Under the pieces are notes generated by a model. The model saw nothing but the letters and a program-made list of their open reading frames with translations. It did not search any database and had not been told where the DNA came from. Below, piece after piece: positions 1 to 8,580 of a stretch of DNA of 33,020 nucleotides. The stretch's first letter is position 1. Each line of letters opens with the position of its first letter. The position numbers and the translations under genes were made by a program. The stretch spans positions 1 to 33,020 of the forward strand of contig JBFFXF010000050.1 of the NCBI GenBank assembly GCA_041569895.1, given 5' to 3'. This stretch comes from JBFFXF01 sp041569895 (GTDB lineage Bacteria > Planctomycetota > UBA8108 > JACQVS01).

Positions 1-488
1 CGCAGCGGCGTGACCGGAAATCCATCGACCGGCTCGGTAACGTCGAGGAGCACGCAGTCGAACGCCATGTTCCGATAAGCTGCCGGCGCGCCGTGAAGGC
101 CGGTAATCTCGAACGACTGGCTCGGCGAGCCGTGTGGATAGATCTTCCACTCCTCGAGCGCGCCGTCGAGCGCGGAGACGCCACCGATGCTGTCGAGCAA
201 CGACTCGGCAGTGACGGCAACGACATCACCGTCTTCGAGCTCCACCAGAGTCGTACAGAAACCGGTCGCACGCCGGAACTCCGAGAACTTCGCCTCGTTG
301 TTCAGCACCAGGAGCGGCCAGTCCTCCCGCGCCTCGCTCGCCCAGCTGGTCGCGGGCAGTCGGCTCTCCATCTGGGACTTCGTGAAGAAGTAGACGAGGA
401 GCAGCCCGGGGATCAGACCGGCGAGGTAGAAAAGCCTGTGCTTGTGCTCGAAGAGGAACACGACTGCCTCCGGATCGACCGAGAACAC
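1..488 (-). CDS. Membrane-anchored hypothetical protein, 3' end cut by window edge
   Basis: The minus-strand frame is open from about 497 to the window edge. It starts at GTG 488 or TTG 497; an in-frame stop lies at 501-503. The N-terminus holds a short charged stretch, then one hydrophobic segment (about residues 17-36, containing LFYLAGLIPGLLLVYFF) that reads as a membrane anchor or uncleaved signal. The rest looks like a compact extracytoplasmic domain that begins with a conserved-looking F-C-T-T-L-V-E-L stretch, followed by ALA/leucine-rich and Asp-Gly turns. This pattern is loosely like trypsin-fold proteins, but I cannot see a catalytic triad because the gene is truncated. It diverges from the coiled-coil/actin unit with about 220 bases between starts, so shared regulation is possible. 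The function is unknown. Confidence 0.55.
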   Translation of the reverse strand, partial: MFSVDPEAVVFLFEHKHRLFYLAGLIPGLLLVYFFTKSQMESRLPATSWASEAREDWPLLVLNNEAKFSEFRRATGFCTTLVELEDGDVVAVTAESLLDSIGGVSALDGALEEWKIYPHGSPSQSFEITGLHGAPAAYRNMAFDCVLLDVTEPVDGFPVTPL

Positions 489-552
489 GGTCGGCAAAAG
501 TCACGATAAAGAGTGACACACGACCTTCGGGGCGGCAACCGATCCAGCCCGT

Positions 553-581
553 TTGCCGCATTTTTCGGAGTGTCCTATATT
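553..581 (+). promoter_or_regulatory. Sigma-70-like promoter for the coiled-coil/actin unit
   Basis: TTGCCG at 553-558 and TATATT at 576-581 are separated by exactly 17 bases. They stand in an unusually AT-rich patch of an otherwise GC-rich intergenic region. Initiation near 588 would give a leader of about 120 bases before the coiled-coil gene. This is a sequence match only; the host's sigma factor preferences are unknown. Confidence 0.5.
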
Positions 582-708
582 TCCTTTGGCATCCGATCAG
601 TCGGTGCCTTGTAGGGCTGATCCTCCCTGAACGCCTGGATGACGCATCCTGCACGAAAAGACGGACACGAGGGGACTCCGTCAGCCCCCTTTCACTTCGG
701 ATAGCGGA

Positions 709-2019
709 TTGAGCGTGACAGAGCCGAACGCGACGCACGAGAGCGACGGCGATCCCGATCGCCCCGATGAGAGCTCTGAGGGCTCCGCGAAGCAGGGCAA
801 GGATCCGGTGAAGCCGGTCTCGCACGGGACCGGTCCCGCCTCGATCCGGCTCGCGGACGTCGCGCGCATCGAGCGCGAGTCCGGGGCGAGCAAGCCGAAG
901 AAGAAGAAGCGGCGCCGGCGCTCGTGGGTGCCGAAGCGTCCGGCCCAGACGGCGACCTCCCCCGCGCCGGCGAGGAGCGCACCCGAGAAGAGCACGCCCG
1001 CGCCAGCGGCGAGCGCTGCGGACAGGCCCCCGGAAAAAAAGGCGCCGGCGCCGGGCGCATCGGCCCCCAGGCCGGCCGCGCCCTCCACGCCGCAAGCGTC
1101 GGGACCGCCTCCCAACAGTCGATCACTCAAGCTCACGGCGAACCTGCGCGAGCACGCGCAGAAGATGCGCTCGACCGTCCTCGCGCAGCGACACCGCGAG
1201 GTGCAGGTCGTCCAGATGTCGACCGTCGCTCGACTGGTGGAGGACGCGGTCGCCGAGGCGGTCGAGATCCACGAGCGCGAATGGTCGGAGAAGGAGCGCG
1301 AGCGACTCAAGGAGGAGTCGGAGGAGATCTTCAACGAACGCATCGCCGCCTTCAAGGCCGAGAACGCCGGCGCGAAGGAGCAGGCGAAGCACCTGCAGGA
1401 TCAGCTCGAGCGCGCGCAGTCGCTGCTCGAGGAGGAGCGCAACAAGGTCGTCGAGGCCGATCAGTTCATGATCTCGGACGCCGGCCTCCTCGAGCTCGAC
1501 AAGCGCATGAGTCGGCTGATCGACAAGGCCGTGGCGCGCGGGGGTGCGAGCTCGGAGCTCGCCGAGGAGCTCCGGAGCGTCGTCTCGAAGCTCCTCGACG
1601 ACGAGCGCGAGAAGATCAGCCAGAAGGCGCGCGAGGCGCAGAGCGAGATGATCTCGCTCCTCGAGCGCAAGGTCGGCCGGCTGGCATCGTCTCTCGAGGA
1701 CACGCAGAAGGCGCGCGACGCGGCGGAGAGGCGCGCGCACATCCTCGAGGCATCCGCCGGCAACCTGGCGCTCCGGAACACCATGGACGCCGGGCTCGAC
1801 GACGACGATCCCAACAAGGAGCGAAAGCTGGCGCTCCTCAAGGAGATCGTCAGCGGCAACCGCGACGTGCGGGAGTTCATGGGCAGTCGTGCGAAGAAAG
1901 TCAGCACCGAGGAGGGGAAGGAGAGCGCGGCGGCCGCTATCGAGGCGGCGCCGGTGGAGGGGGACGACGAGCACGACAGCGATCACGAGGACGAGACCCG
2001 TCTCGTCGAAACGGTTTAG
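709..2019 (+). CDS. Long coiled-coil protein with polybasic N-terminal tract, partner candidate of the MamK-like actin
   Basis: The protein has 436 residues if it starts at TTG 709; GTG 715 is an equally possible start and neither has a clear ribosome-binding site. Residues 1-60 are polar and acidic. Residues 62-78 form a strongly basic tract (KPKKKKRRRR then WVPKRP). Residues 79-135 are an Ala/Pro-rich linker. Residues about 138-350 are a continuous, highly charged helical region with heptad-like spacing (repeated Glu/Lys/Arg/Leu runs), and the last 45 residues are acidic and Ala-rich. There is no signal peptide or membrane segment, so it should be cytoplasmic. It is followed at 111 bases by a MamK-like actin gene on the same strand. 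By analogy with MamJ or ParR-type adaptors it could link filaments to DNA, membrane or a cargo through the basic tract; this is inference from context, not homology. Confidence 0.75.
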   Translation: MSVTEPNATHESDGDPDRPDESSEGSAKQGKDPVKPVSHGTGPASIRLADVARIERESGASKPKKKKRRRRSWVPKRPAQTATSPAPARSAPEKSTPAPAASAADRPPEKKAPAPGASAPRPAAPSTPQASGPPPNSRSLKLTANLREHAQKMRSTVLAQRHREVQVVQMSTVARLVEDAVAEAVEIHEREWSEKERERLKEESEEIFNERIAAFKAENAGAKEQAKHLQDQLERAQSLLEEERNKVVEADQFMISDAGLLELDKRMSRLIDKAVARGGASSELAEELRSVVSKLLDDEREKISQKAREAQSEMISLLERKVGRLASSLEDTQKARDAAERRAHILEASAGNLALRNTMDAGLDDDDPNKERKLALLKEIVSGNRDVREFMGSRAKKVSTEEGKESAAAAIEAAPVEGDDEHDSDHEDETRLVETV

Positions 2020-2130
2020 TTGTTCATGAGAGAACGGCAAGCGAAGTAATCGGATCGGGTCAACAAACAATCTCACGGGTCGCCGCGGCAGCGTGGAGGC
2101 CCTGGCCACCCTTTTCAAGGAGTCGGAGCC

Positions 2131-3192
2131 ATGTCGGAAACCGTGTACCTCGGAATCGACCTCGGGTCGAGCCGGACGTCGATCACTTCCTCGACCGGCG
2201 TCCGGGAGACAGTTTGGTCGTACGTCGGCTACGCGCAGGACCACGTCGCGCGCAAGAAGCTGGGCGGCCGCGACCGCGTCTACGGCAAGGAGGCCGTGGA
2301 GAATCGCCTGGCCGTCAACCTCGTGCGTCCTCTCGAGCACGGATCGTTCAAGATGCGCGGTGACGAGGCGTCCGAGGACCGCAAGCGCGCGGTCAAGGAC
2401 CTCCTCGAGTACACCGTCGGCCTCGCCAAGGCGCCGGCCGGAAGCACCATCTACGCGGTGATCGGCGCGCCCGCCGAGGCGAGCGTCGAGGGCAAGGCCA
2501 ACATCATCGAGGCGGCCTCCTCCTGCATCGACAGCGTCATCGTCTGCTCCGAGCCGTTCGCCGTCGCGTACGGGCTCGACTTCCTCGACGACACGCTCGT
2601 CATCGACATCGGCGCCGGTACCGTCGACCTCTGTCGCGTCCACGGAACCATGCCGAAGGCCGAGGACCAGCGCACGCACGAGATCGGCGGCGACCGAATC
2701 GACAAGGAGTTCGCCAGGCTGATCCGCGAGACGTACCCTCAGGCTCAGTTCTCGGAGAACATGGTGCGCGAGTTCAAGGAGCGGTTCTCCTCGGTCAGCA
2801 AGAACATGGACACCGCGACGGTGACCATGCCGGTGGCCGGAAAGCCGCAGAGCTTCGACGTCACCGAGCTCGTCTACAACGCGTGTTACTCGCTGGTCCC
2901 GCCCACGGTCGAGTGCCTGCAGGACCTGATCGCGACCTACGACCCGGAGTTCCAGGAGAAGATGCGAAACCACATCCTCCTGGGCGGCGGTGGAAGCCAG
3001 ATCAAGGGCCTCGGTCGCGCCATCGAGGAAGCGCTCGAGGAGTACGGCGGCGGCAACGTCACCACCGTCGAGGAGCCCCAGTACGCCGGCTCGAACGGCG
3101 CGCTGAAGATCGCACTCGACATGCCGGAGGAGTACTGGACCGAGTTCAGCAAGCAGCTGGACGAGGAGCCGGCGGAGGTCGGCAGCGAGTGA
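2131..3192 (+). CDS. MamK-like actin homologue (bacterial cytoskeletal filament ATPase)
   Basis: This 353-residue protein is the usual size of MamK. Actin-fold motifs are in order: phosphate-1 loop GIDLGSSRTS at residues 8-17, phosphate-2 loop VIDIGAGTVD at 157-166 (D159), and adenosine motif GGGGSQIKGLG at 285-295. The segment SEPFAVAYGLD at 140-150 supplies E141, which matches the position of the catalytic Glu in MamK. The spacing and local wording (AVIGAPAEAS, then AGKPQSFDVTE, then EEYW near the C-terminus) resemble MamK more than MreB, ParM or FtsA as I recall those families. AAGGAG at 2117-2122 lies 8 bases before the ATG. The gene follows a coiled-coil gene in the same orientation and ends at a hairpin shared with the convergent gene. 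No other magnetosome gene is visible, so the physiological role (organelle, DNA or protein-array positioning) is open. Confidence 0.85.
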   Translation: MSETVYLGIDLGSSRTSITSSTGVRETVWSYVGYAQDHVARKKLGGRDRVYGKEAVENRLAVNLVRPLEHGSFKMRGDEASEDRKRAVKDLLEYTVGLAKAPAGSTIYAVIGAPAEASVEGKANIIEAASSCIDSVIVCSEPFAVAYGLDFLDDTLVIDIGAGTVDLCRVHGTMPKAEDQRTHEIGGDRIDKEFARLIRETYPQAQFSENMVREFKERFSSVSKNMDTATVTMPVAGKPQSFDVTELVYNACYSLVPPTVECLQDLIATYDPEFQEKMRNHILLGGGGSQIKGLGRAIEEALEEYGGGNVTTVEEPQYAGSNGALKIALDMPEEYWTEFSKQLDEEPAEVGSE

Positions 3193-3224
3193 TTCGACCG
3201 GTCGCCCGGAGGGGCTGATCCGAG

Positions 3225-3249
3225 CCTGGGTTTTCGCGAAAAACCCAGG
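3225..3249. terminator. Bidirectional hairpin between convergent genes
   Basis: A perfect 10-bp inverted repeat (CCTGGGTTTT / AAAACCCAGG) with a 5-base CGCGA loop sits between the actin stop (3192) and the CotH-protein stop (3255). A-rich and T-rich stem bases on either side allow function in both directions. There is no long U-tract after the stem, so termination is likely but not classical. Confidence 0.6.
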
Positions 3250-3254
3250 GTATT

Positions 3255-6200
3255 TCAGAGCAGCGGATCGAGCCCTTCCGGGCAGCCGAGCGGTCCCTCG
3301 CCGTCGTCGTCTCCCTGATCGGGATGCGGTGACGGCGGCGGGACGCCGCGCCGGAAGAGGAACTCGAGGAGAAAGATCGCGTCGGTGACGGCGAGGCTCT
3401 CGTCGTTGTCGGCGTCGCCGGCGTCGGGACACGGCGCCGGCAGCCCGCGGAAGAGGTGGCCGAGGAGACGCACGACGTCACTGAGGTCGACGACCTCGTC
3501 GAGGTTGACGTCTCCCCGCACGAACTGTGGCGGCAACGCCAGCACCTCGAAGTCGACGGCGTCCGAGGATCGGCCGTCGACGTTCCTCACCGACACCCCC
3601 ACCGTCGCCGGCGCCAGGCGCGGCACCATGACCGTCAACCGCGCCGGATCGATCGACTCGTCGAACTCGACTCCCTCCGCGCGCTCCGACCCGAAGCGCA
3701 CCTCGATGCCGGCGTGAAACTCGACGCCGCTGATGGTGATGCGCTCGCCGGGCATGGCGGCGGCCGGCGCGATGGTCTCGATCGCGGGTGACGCCCACCC
3801 GATCGTGCTGGTGACGGTGACCGAGTCCGCCCCCACCAGGCGGCCGCCGACGTCGAAGGCGAGGAACTCGAGAAGGTTCTCGCCGGCCTCCAGGTCGACG
3901 GTCGCGCGCCACCGCGTCGTCGTCAGCCAGGTCGGCCGCAGCGCCTCCTCACCGACGAGGATGGTCGACACGTCGACCCACGCCGAGCCCTCGATCGTCG
4001 TGCTGACGTCGTTCCGCGCGAAGTCGTCACCGCCATTGGTGGTGATCGCGAACGGCATCTGCCGGGGCACCTGGGCGGCGAGCTGCGACCGCCGCCCGTT
4101 GATGAAGTTTCGGATGCCGCTCGGACTGCCGACGCCGTCCCGACCGACAACGGCGTGGATGCGATCGAGGTAGTTCGTCACCATCTCGCCGGCGTTCCAG
4201 TGGCCCGGCCTGCCACCGCGGCCGACGACCATCTGTTGGAGAATCCCCTGGTAGAGCCGGCGGAACTTCGGGCGCGCGACGACACGCGAGAAACTCGAGT
4301 CGGCATCCGGGTAGATGCGCGCCGAGGTGTTCCCCCAGCTGTGGTCCATGTCCCACGGCAGCAGCTTCCAGCGCCCCTCGATCGGCGCGAAGTAGACGTA
4401 GGCGTTCTGGCCGTTGCCGATCGAGATGGTGTCCCAGTCGTCGTGCGCGCAGCGCGCCGCGTAAACGCGAAGGAACTGCTCGACGTCCATGATCTCCTCG
4501 AGCTCGGCGTCGATCCGCGCCGTGGTCGCGTTGATCGCCCGCATCATGTCCATGAGCGGCTCGAACTCGTCAAGGTCCTCCCGCGTCCTCGGGTTGTACA
4601 TCCACCGATACGAAGCCTTGTTGCCGCCAAGGTAGCGGTAGGTCGCCCACTGGATCAGGTTCGACAGGTGGTTGTCGCTGTCGCCGAACGTCTGCTTCCC
4701 GGTGACTTTCATCAGGTTGCCGTCGGAATCCTCCGGGAACCAGAGCTCGAGGTAGGTCTTGTTGACCGGCTCGAGCAGCTCCATCTGCCAGGTGCCGGCG
4801 GTGCTGCGGAATCGCGTGAAGGTCGAGCGTCCCTTCGGGCTCGGCGTCGCCAGGGTCGAGTTCTGCCACACCGAATAGTACGCCGCCTTCTCGTTCAGCG
4901 CCCTGCCGTACCGGCTGACGTTGACGGCGCGCCGGCCGCGCCACAGGTCGTCGCGGGCGAAGTTGACGCGGTACATCCTCGGATTGCCCGGCCGGTTCCA
5001 CGGGCTGCCGCGATAGCGCGTGCCGGTGTTGTAATGCACGCGTGATTCCTCGAAGACGAAGGTCGCGTCGAGCAGCTCGTTCGAGTGCAGTCGACGGCTG
5101 TTGAGCTCCCTCCACGCGTCGTCGTCGTGGATCAGCCGCGACGTCGTGCCTCTCGCCGAGAGCGTCGCGGCGTGCTGATAGACCAGCGTCCGGGCGCGCG
5201 CCGTGAACGGAAAGCGTCCGTTCTCGCCGAGGCGGTCGATGGCCTCGACCCAGTAGACGATCTTGACGTCGTTGCCGCCGGCGGGAATGACGCCGCCGTA
5301 GACGCCATCGTTCGGCGCGAGATCGTCGTGCGCGCCGTCGTCGAGGAGCTCGACCGAGGAGAAGTCTCCGTTCGGCGACCCGGTACGATAGTGCGCCCGC
5401 ACCGAGTCGATGCCGTCGGCGTCACTGACCCGCGCCCTGATCGACGTCGGCTCTCCCGGGCGCGGCACCGCGGGACGATGACGGACATCGGCGATCACCG
5501 GTCCCAGGTTGTCGACCGCGCGACCGTTGCGGGCGCCGGGACTGCCGAGGTTGACCGGGCGTCGGATCCAGTGCGTGTGCTGGAACTCCGGCGACTGCCG
5601 GAAGCCGCTCACGTAGATGAGGTTCGTGCCGCGGAGCCAGCGGAGCGCGAGACGCACGCTGTACGTGCCCGAGCTCATCGTGCGCGTGTCGGCCTCGACG
5701 CGATTGGCGCGCGTGTCCCCGTCGCCGGTGGCGACGATCTTCAGGCTCGCGCGACCCTCGAAGGCGTCCTCGGTGGTCCGGCGCGACTGGATGTGGTTCC
5801 CCTCGATGCGCCAGCCGGACGTGCTCGACTCGAAGCCGCCGTTGGCGACGTGCTCCGTGGCGCCGCGGCGGAGCTCGATGGCGTCGACCAGCACCTCCGC
5901 CGGTCCGAGCATGCGCAGCTGGAGCTCCGACTCCTGCTGCTGCGTGTAGCGCGCCGTGTACTCGACCACCTCCCACTCGGATTTCGTCGACTCGTCGCTC
6001 GCGTCCCAGGCGGCGGCGAACTCGTTGTCCTGACGCGGGTCGAGGAGCTCGAGGCTGGAGCCCCCGCCGTCGGCCCAGCGCGACCATTGCCCGCCGTCGC
6101 GGTAGCGGACCTGATCGACGATGTTGCCGAGCGAGTCGACGACGCGGACGAGCTCGCCGGAATCGTCGAGCGCGCCCTCGTAGGGTCCATGCACGCCGCC

Positions 6201-7979
6201 GATGCCGTGCGCCGCCTCGAGCGCGGCAGGATCCCGCGCGACGACGACGAAGCCCCTCGCCGGGATGGTCGTCCCCGCCGGAAACGTGTACCGCACTCCG
6301 CGGCTGAAGCGCCAGCCGCCGATGTCGAGCGGCTCGGCGCCGCGGTTGTGCAGCTCGATGAACTCGAGCGCCTCGCTGCCCGGAGGCGGATGGTACATCA
6401 GCTCGTTGATGACGAGATCGCTCTCGAGCCGCACGTCGTTCGGCGCCGCCGGCGTCGGCGCGCGCGTGACCGAGAAGCGGGATCCCCCGTCCGGATGGCG
6501 GGCGTCGCTCGTCCCGGCAAGCGTCTGATCGTCGGCCGGGGGCATCTCGAAGACCTGCGCGTCGACGATCTCCGAGAGGTCGGGAAGCGAGAAGTAGAAG
6601 GCGAGGTCGCCGCCGGTGAACCGCAGCCCGGTTTCCGCCTCGGTGAAGACGACATGGCCACGGGGCGGGATCACGGTGCCCTGCGGCACGGTCCAGCGAT
6701 CGAGGGCGTTGCGGTCGTCGCTGAGGTGGAAGCCCGAGATGTCGGCGTCCCGCGAGCCGCCGTTGAAGAGCTCGAGCCAGCGCTCGCCGGCGTCAGTGCG
6801 GAAGAAGCACTCGTTGATCACCACCGCGGACGAGGAGCCGCCCACCGGCTCGATCTGCTTTCTCGACACCAGCCGCGGGATGAAGCTCGCGTCCGAGCTC
6901 GTCAGGGTGTTGTTGTGGATCTCGACGGCGAGGACGTTGGTGCCGACTCGGAGCCGATCCCTCCGCAGCGAGAAGGCCTCGGCCGCGCCGGCCTCGTGCA
7001 GCTCGGCGGCGGTGGTGTACGTCACGGGACTGCCCGCGGCGCCCATCGCGCCCCGCGCGAACTCCCGGCCGTTGATCCAGGCGACGAACCCGTCGTCGTA
7101 GTCGATCTCGAAGTCGAGCGTCGCGGCGAGGGACTCGATCTGCTCGGCGGTGAGCTCGAAGGTCTTGCGCGCCGCGAAGGACCAGAAACTGCCCGACATC
7201 GAATCGAGCACCGTGCGATCGTCCCCGTCGCCGTACCCGATCCCCGTGCGCCCGGCCCGCCAGCCGGCGTCGTTGAAGCCCACGTCGCGCCAGCCGGCCG
7301 GGAACGGCGCGGTGCCCTCGCGGTAACGCCAGGTCTCGTCATCCTCGATGAGGACGGTCGTGCGCACCGTCGGATCGTCCGAGCTAGGCGCTCCCGGCGT
7401 GCCGCCGCGGATGACGCTGCGCGCCCAGTTGTCGTTGTCATCGGGATCGAGAAACGGATCGAGCAGCACGAGGCTGTGCCCGGTGCCGTCGGCTGCCTGG
7501 GGCCACTGATCGCGGTCCGAGTACCTGAAGCTGACGATCGGACCGCCGCCGAAGATGTTGAGCTCGATGCGCTCGCCGTTGTTGTCGAGGCGTCCGGTGA
7601 AGTCGCCCACGGTGTTGGTGATGCCGTAGCGCTCGCGCACCGCCTGCTCATCGGCGCAGACGACGACAAACGAGCGCCCCTCGAGAAAGAAACGCGGCGG
7701 AAACTTGAAGTCGATGCCGTTGGAGAAGTACCAGCCCGAGAGGTCCTCGACGACGGGCTCCTCGTTGTAGATCTCGATCCACTCGAGGCTGCGCCCGCCG
7801 ACCCCCTCCTCGTCGGCCGCCGCCGGGTGGTACATCACCTCCGTGATGGTGATCGCATCGGCGCGGCCCGACGCGCAGAGCGCCAGCGCCAGCGCCGCGA
7901 GCACGCCGAAGGCGTGCCGTCGGAGTCTCGGGATCCCGATCATCGACGGATCGCGACGCTCAATGGTCGTTGCGTGCAT
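3255..7979 (-). CDS. Giant exported lamin-tail/CotH kinase-like/dockerin protein
   Basis: The protein has about 1574 residues from ATG 7979 (GGAGGAG lies very close upstream); ATG 7943 is an alternative that leaves a cleaner signal peptide (basic RLRRH, then a hydrophobic core ending ASGRADA). Domain order with approximate residues: signal 13-42; lamin-tail domain 43-190 (ITITEVMYHP, WIEIYN); a beta-sandwich region around 215-370; second lamin-tail domain from about 386; third from about 521 (LVINELMYHP); carbohydrate-binding-like segment near 705-830; CotH kinase-like domain about 950-1300, with the signature LLPWDMDHSWG near 1210; IPT/TIG fold near 1400-1480; and a C-terminal dockerin-like Ca-loop pair (RGDVNLDEVVDLSDVV, then AGDADNDESLAVTDAI) ending in Cys/Pro-rich sequence. 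CotH-type domains phosphorylate proteins in spore coats. In this exported setting the role is unknown, possibly surface or matrix protein modification. Confidence 0.88.
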   Translation of the reverse strand: MHATTIERRDPSMIGIPRLRRHAFGVLAALALALCASGRADAITITEVMYHPAAADEEGVGGRSLEWIEIYNEEPVVEDLSGWYFSNGIDFKFPPRFFLEGRSFVVVCADEQAVRERYGITNTVGDFTGRLDNNGERIELNIFGGGPIVSFRYSDRDQWPQAADGTGHSLVLLDPFLDPDDNDNWARSVIRGGTPGAPSSDDPTVRTTVLIEDDETWRYREGTAPFPAGWRDVGFNDAGWRAGRTGIGYGDGDDRTVLDSMSGSFWSFAARKTFELTAEQIESLAATLDFEIDYDDGFVAWINGREFARGAMGAAGSPVTYTTAAELHEAGAAEAFSLRRDRLRVGTNVLAVEIHNNTLTSSDASFIPRLVSRKQIEPVGGSSSAVVINECFFRTDAGERWLELFNGGSRDADISGFHLSDDRNALDRWTVPQGTVIPPRGHVVFTEAETGLRFTGGDLAFYFSLPDLSEIVDAQVFEMPPADDQTLAGTSDARHPDGGSRFSVTRAPTPAAPNDVRLESDLVINELMYHPPPGSEALEFIELHNRGAEPLDIGGWRFSRGVRYTFPAGTTIPARGFVVVARDPAALEAAHGIGGVHGPYEGALDDSGELVRVVDSLGNIVDQVRYRDGGQWSRWADGGGSSLELLDPRQDNEFAAAWDASDESTKSEWEVVEYTARYTQQQESELQLRMLGPAEVLVDAIELRRGATEHVANGGFESSTSGWRIEGNHIQSRRTTEDAFEGRASLKIVATGDGDTRANRVEADTRTMSSGTYSVRLALRWLRGTNLIYVSGFRQSPEFQHTHWIRRPVNLGSPGARNGRAVDNLGPVIADVRHRPAVPRPGEPTSIRARVSDADGIDSVRAHYRTGSPNGDFSSVELLDDGAHDDLAPNDGVYGGVIPAGGNDVKIVYWVEAIDRLGENGRFPFTARARTLVYQHAATLSARGTTSRLIHDDDAWRELNSRRLHSNELLDATFVFEESRVHYNTGTRYRGSPWNRPGNPRMYRVNFARDDLWRGRRAVNVSRYGRALNEKAAYYSVWQNSTLATPSPKGRSTFTRFRSTAGTWQMELLEPVNKTYLELWFPEDSDGNLMKVTGKQTFGDSDNHLSNLIQWATYRYLGGNKASYRWMYNPRTREDLDEFEPLMDMMRAINATTARIDAELEEIMDVEQFLRVYAARCAHDDWDTISIGNGQNAYVYFAPIEGRWKLLPWDMDHSWGNTSARIYPDADSSFSRVVARPKFRRLYQGILQQMVVGRGGRPGHWNAGEMVTNYLDRIHAVVGRDGVGSPSGIRNFINGRRSQLAAQVPRQMPFAITTNGGDDFARNDVSTTIEGSAWVDVSTILVGEEALRPTWLTTTRWRATVDLEAGENLLEFLAFDVGGRLVGADSVTVTSTIGWASPAIETIAPAAAMPGERITISGVEFHAGIEVRFGSERAEGVEFDESIDPARLTVMVPRLAPATVGVSVRNVDGRSSDAVDFEVLALPPQFVRGDVNLDEVVDLSDVVRLLGHLFRGLPAPCPDAGDADNDESLAVTDAIFLLEFLFRRGVPPPSPHPDQGDDDGEGPLGCPEGLDPLL

Positions 7980-8226
7980 GCTCCTCCCCCGCCCCTCACG
8001 CTCCCCGGAGAGGCGAGGTGCCATGATACGCGCCCTCTGTACGTGTCGCCAGCACGACGGTCCCGGTTTCTCCAGCGCTGCGATCGGCCGGAAAACCGTA
8101 CACATGTCACCCGGCCTCGACGATACTCTCCGCCATATCGCCCGTCGTCGCCTCGCGCGAGGACGAAGAGTCACTCGGACAGCCGCACCACTCGGAATCG
8201 CGCCCCACTCTTCAGGGAGGGAACGG

Positions 8227-8580
8227 ATGGAGCATCGGACGAGGAGACGCGTCGCGGTGATCCTCGCGGTTGTCTTCCTGGCGGCGATCGCGCTCGGGGC
8301 CGGTCCGGGGATCTGGCTCGTCAACCGTCCGCAGGTGGTCACGCTGCCCGGCGGGCTGTCGCTGCCGCTTCTCTACGCGTGGGGGCTGCTCTGGTACGCC
8401 GTCGAGGCGGCGTGCGTGGTGCTCGCGTACGTCCTCGTCTGGCGCTCCTCCGGAGACGACCTCTGGCGCTCCTCCGGAGACGACGCCGTCTGGCGCTCCT
8501 CCGGAGACGACGCCGTCTGGCGCTCCTCCGGAGACGACGCCGTCTGGCGCTCCTCCGGAGACGACGGCGAGAGGACGTGA
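8227..8580 (+). CDS. Small membrane subunit (DUF3311-like) of a sodium:solute symporter, with repeat tail
   Basis: A 117-residue protein with two hydrophobic helices (about 9-30 and 48-69). The size and position, immediately ahead of a symporter gene whose ATG overlaps this stop by one base (TGATG), match the small DUF3311-type companion proteins found next to SSS transporters. GGGAGG lies about 6 bases before the ATG. The normal protein should end soon after the second helix. Here it continues with five near-identical WRSSGDD units before ending GERT. The tail is hydrophilic and should be cytoplasmic. Its function is unknown. Confidence 0.75.
   Translation: MEHRTRRRVAVILAVVFLAAIALGAGPGIWLVNRPQVVTLPGGLSLPLLYAWGLLWYAVEAACVVLAYVLVWRSSGDDLWRSSGDDAVWRSSGDDAVWRSSGDDAVWRSSGDDGERT
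8440..8565 (+). repeat. In-frame tandem repeat, five WRSSGDD-encoding units
   Basis: Five copies of a 21-base core (TGGCGCTCCTCC, then GGAGACGAC) are separated by CTC once and GCCGTC three times, so the period is 24 then 27 bases. The copies are identical at base level, which indicates recent expansion. Each core contains the palindrome CTCCGGAG and a CGTCT/AGACG inverted pair. All periods are multiples of three, so copy-number change alters tail length but not frame. Confidence 0.95.

Noticed and set aside
709..3192. Magnetosome island
   Set aside because: No mamA, mamB, mamE or other mam-type gene is seen; only a MamK-like actin is present.
1123..4500. Very long open frames antisense to the coiled-coil and actin genes and beyond
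   Set aside because: They mirror the real genes' third-position GC bias (poly-Arg, Ala, Asp, Leu composition) and show no domain motifs.
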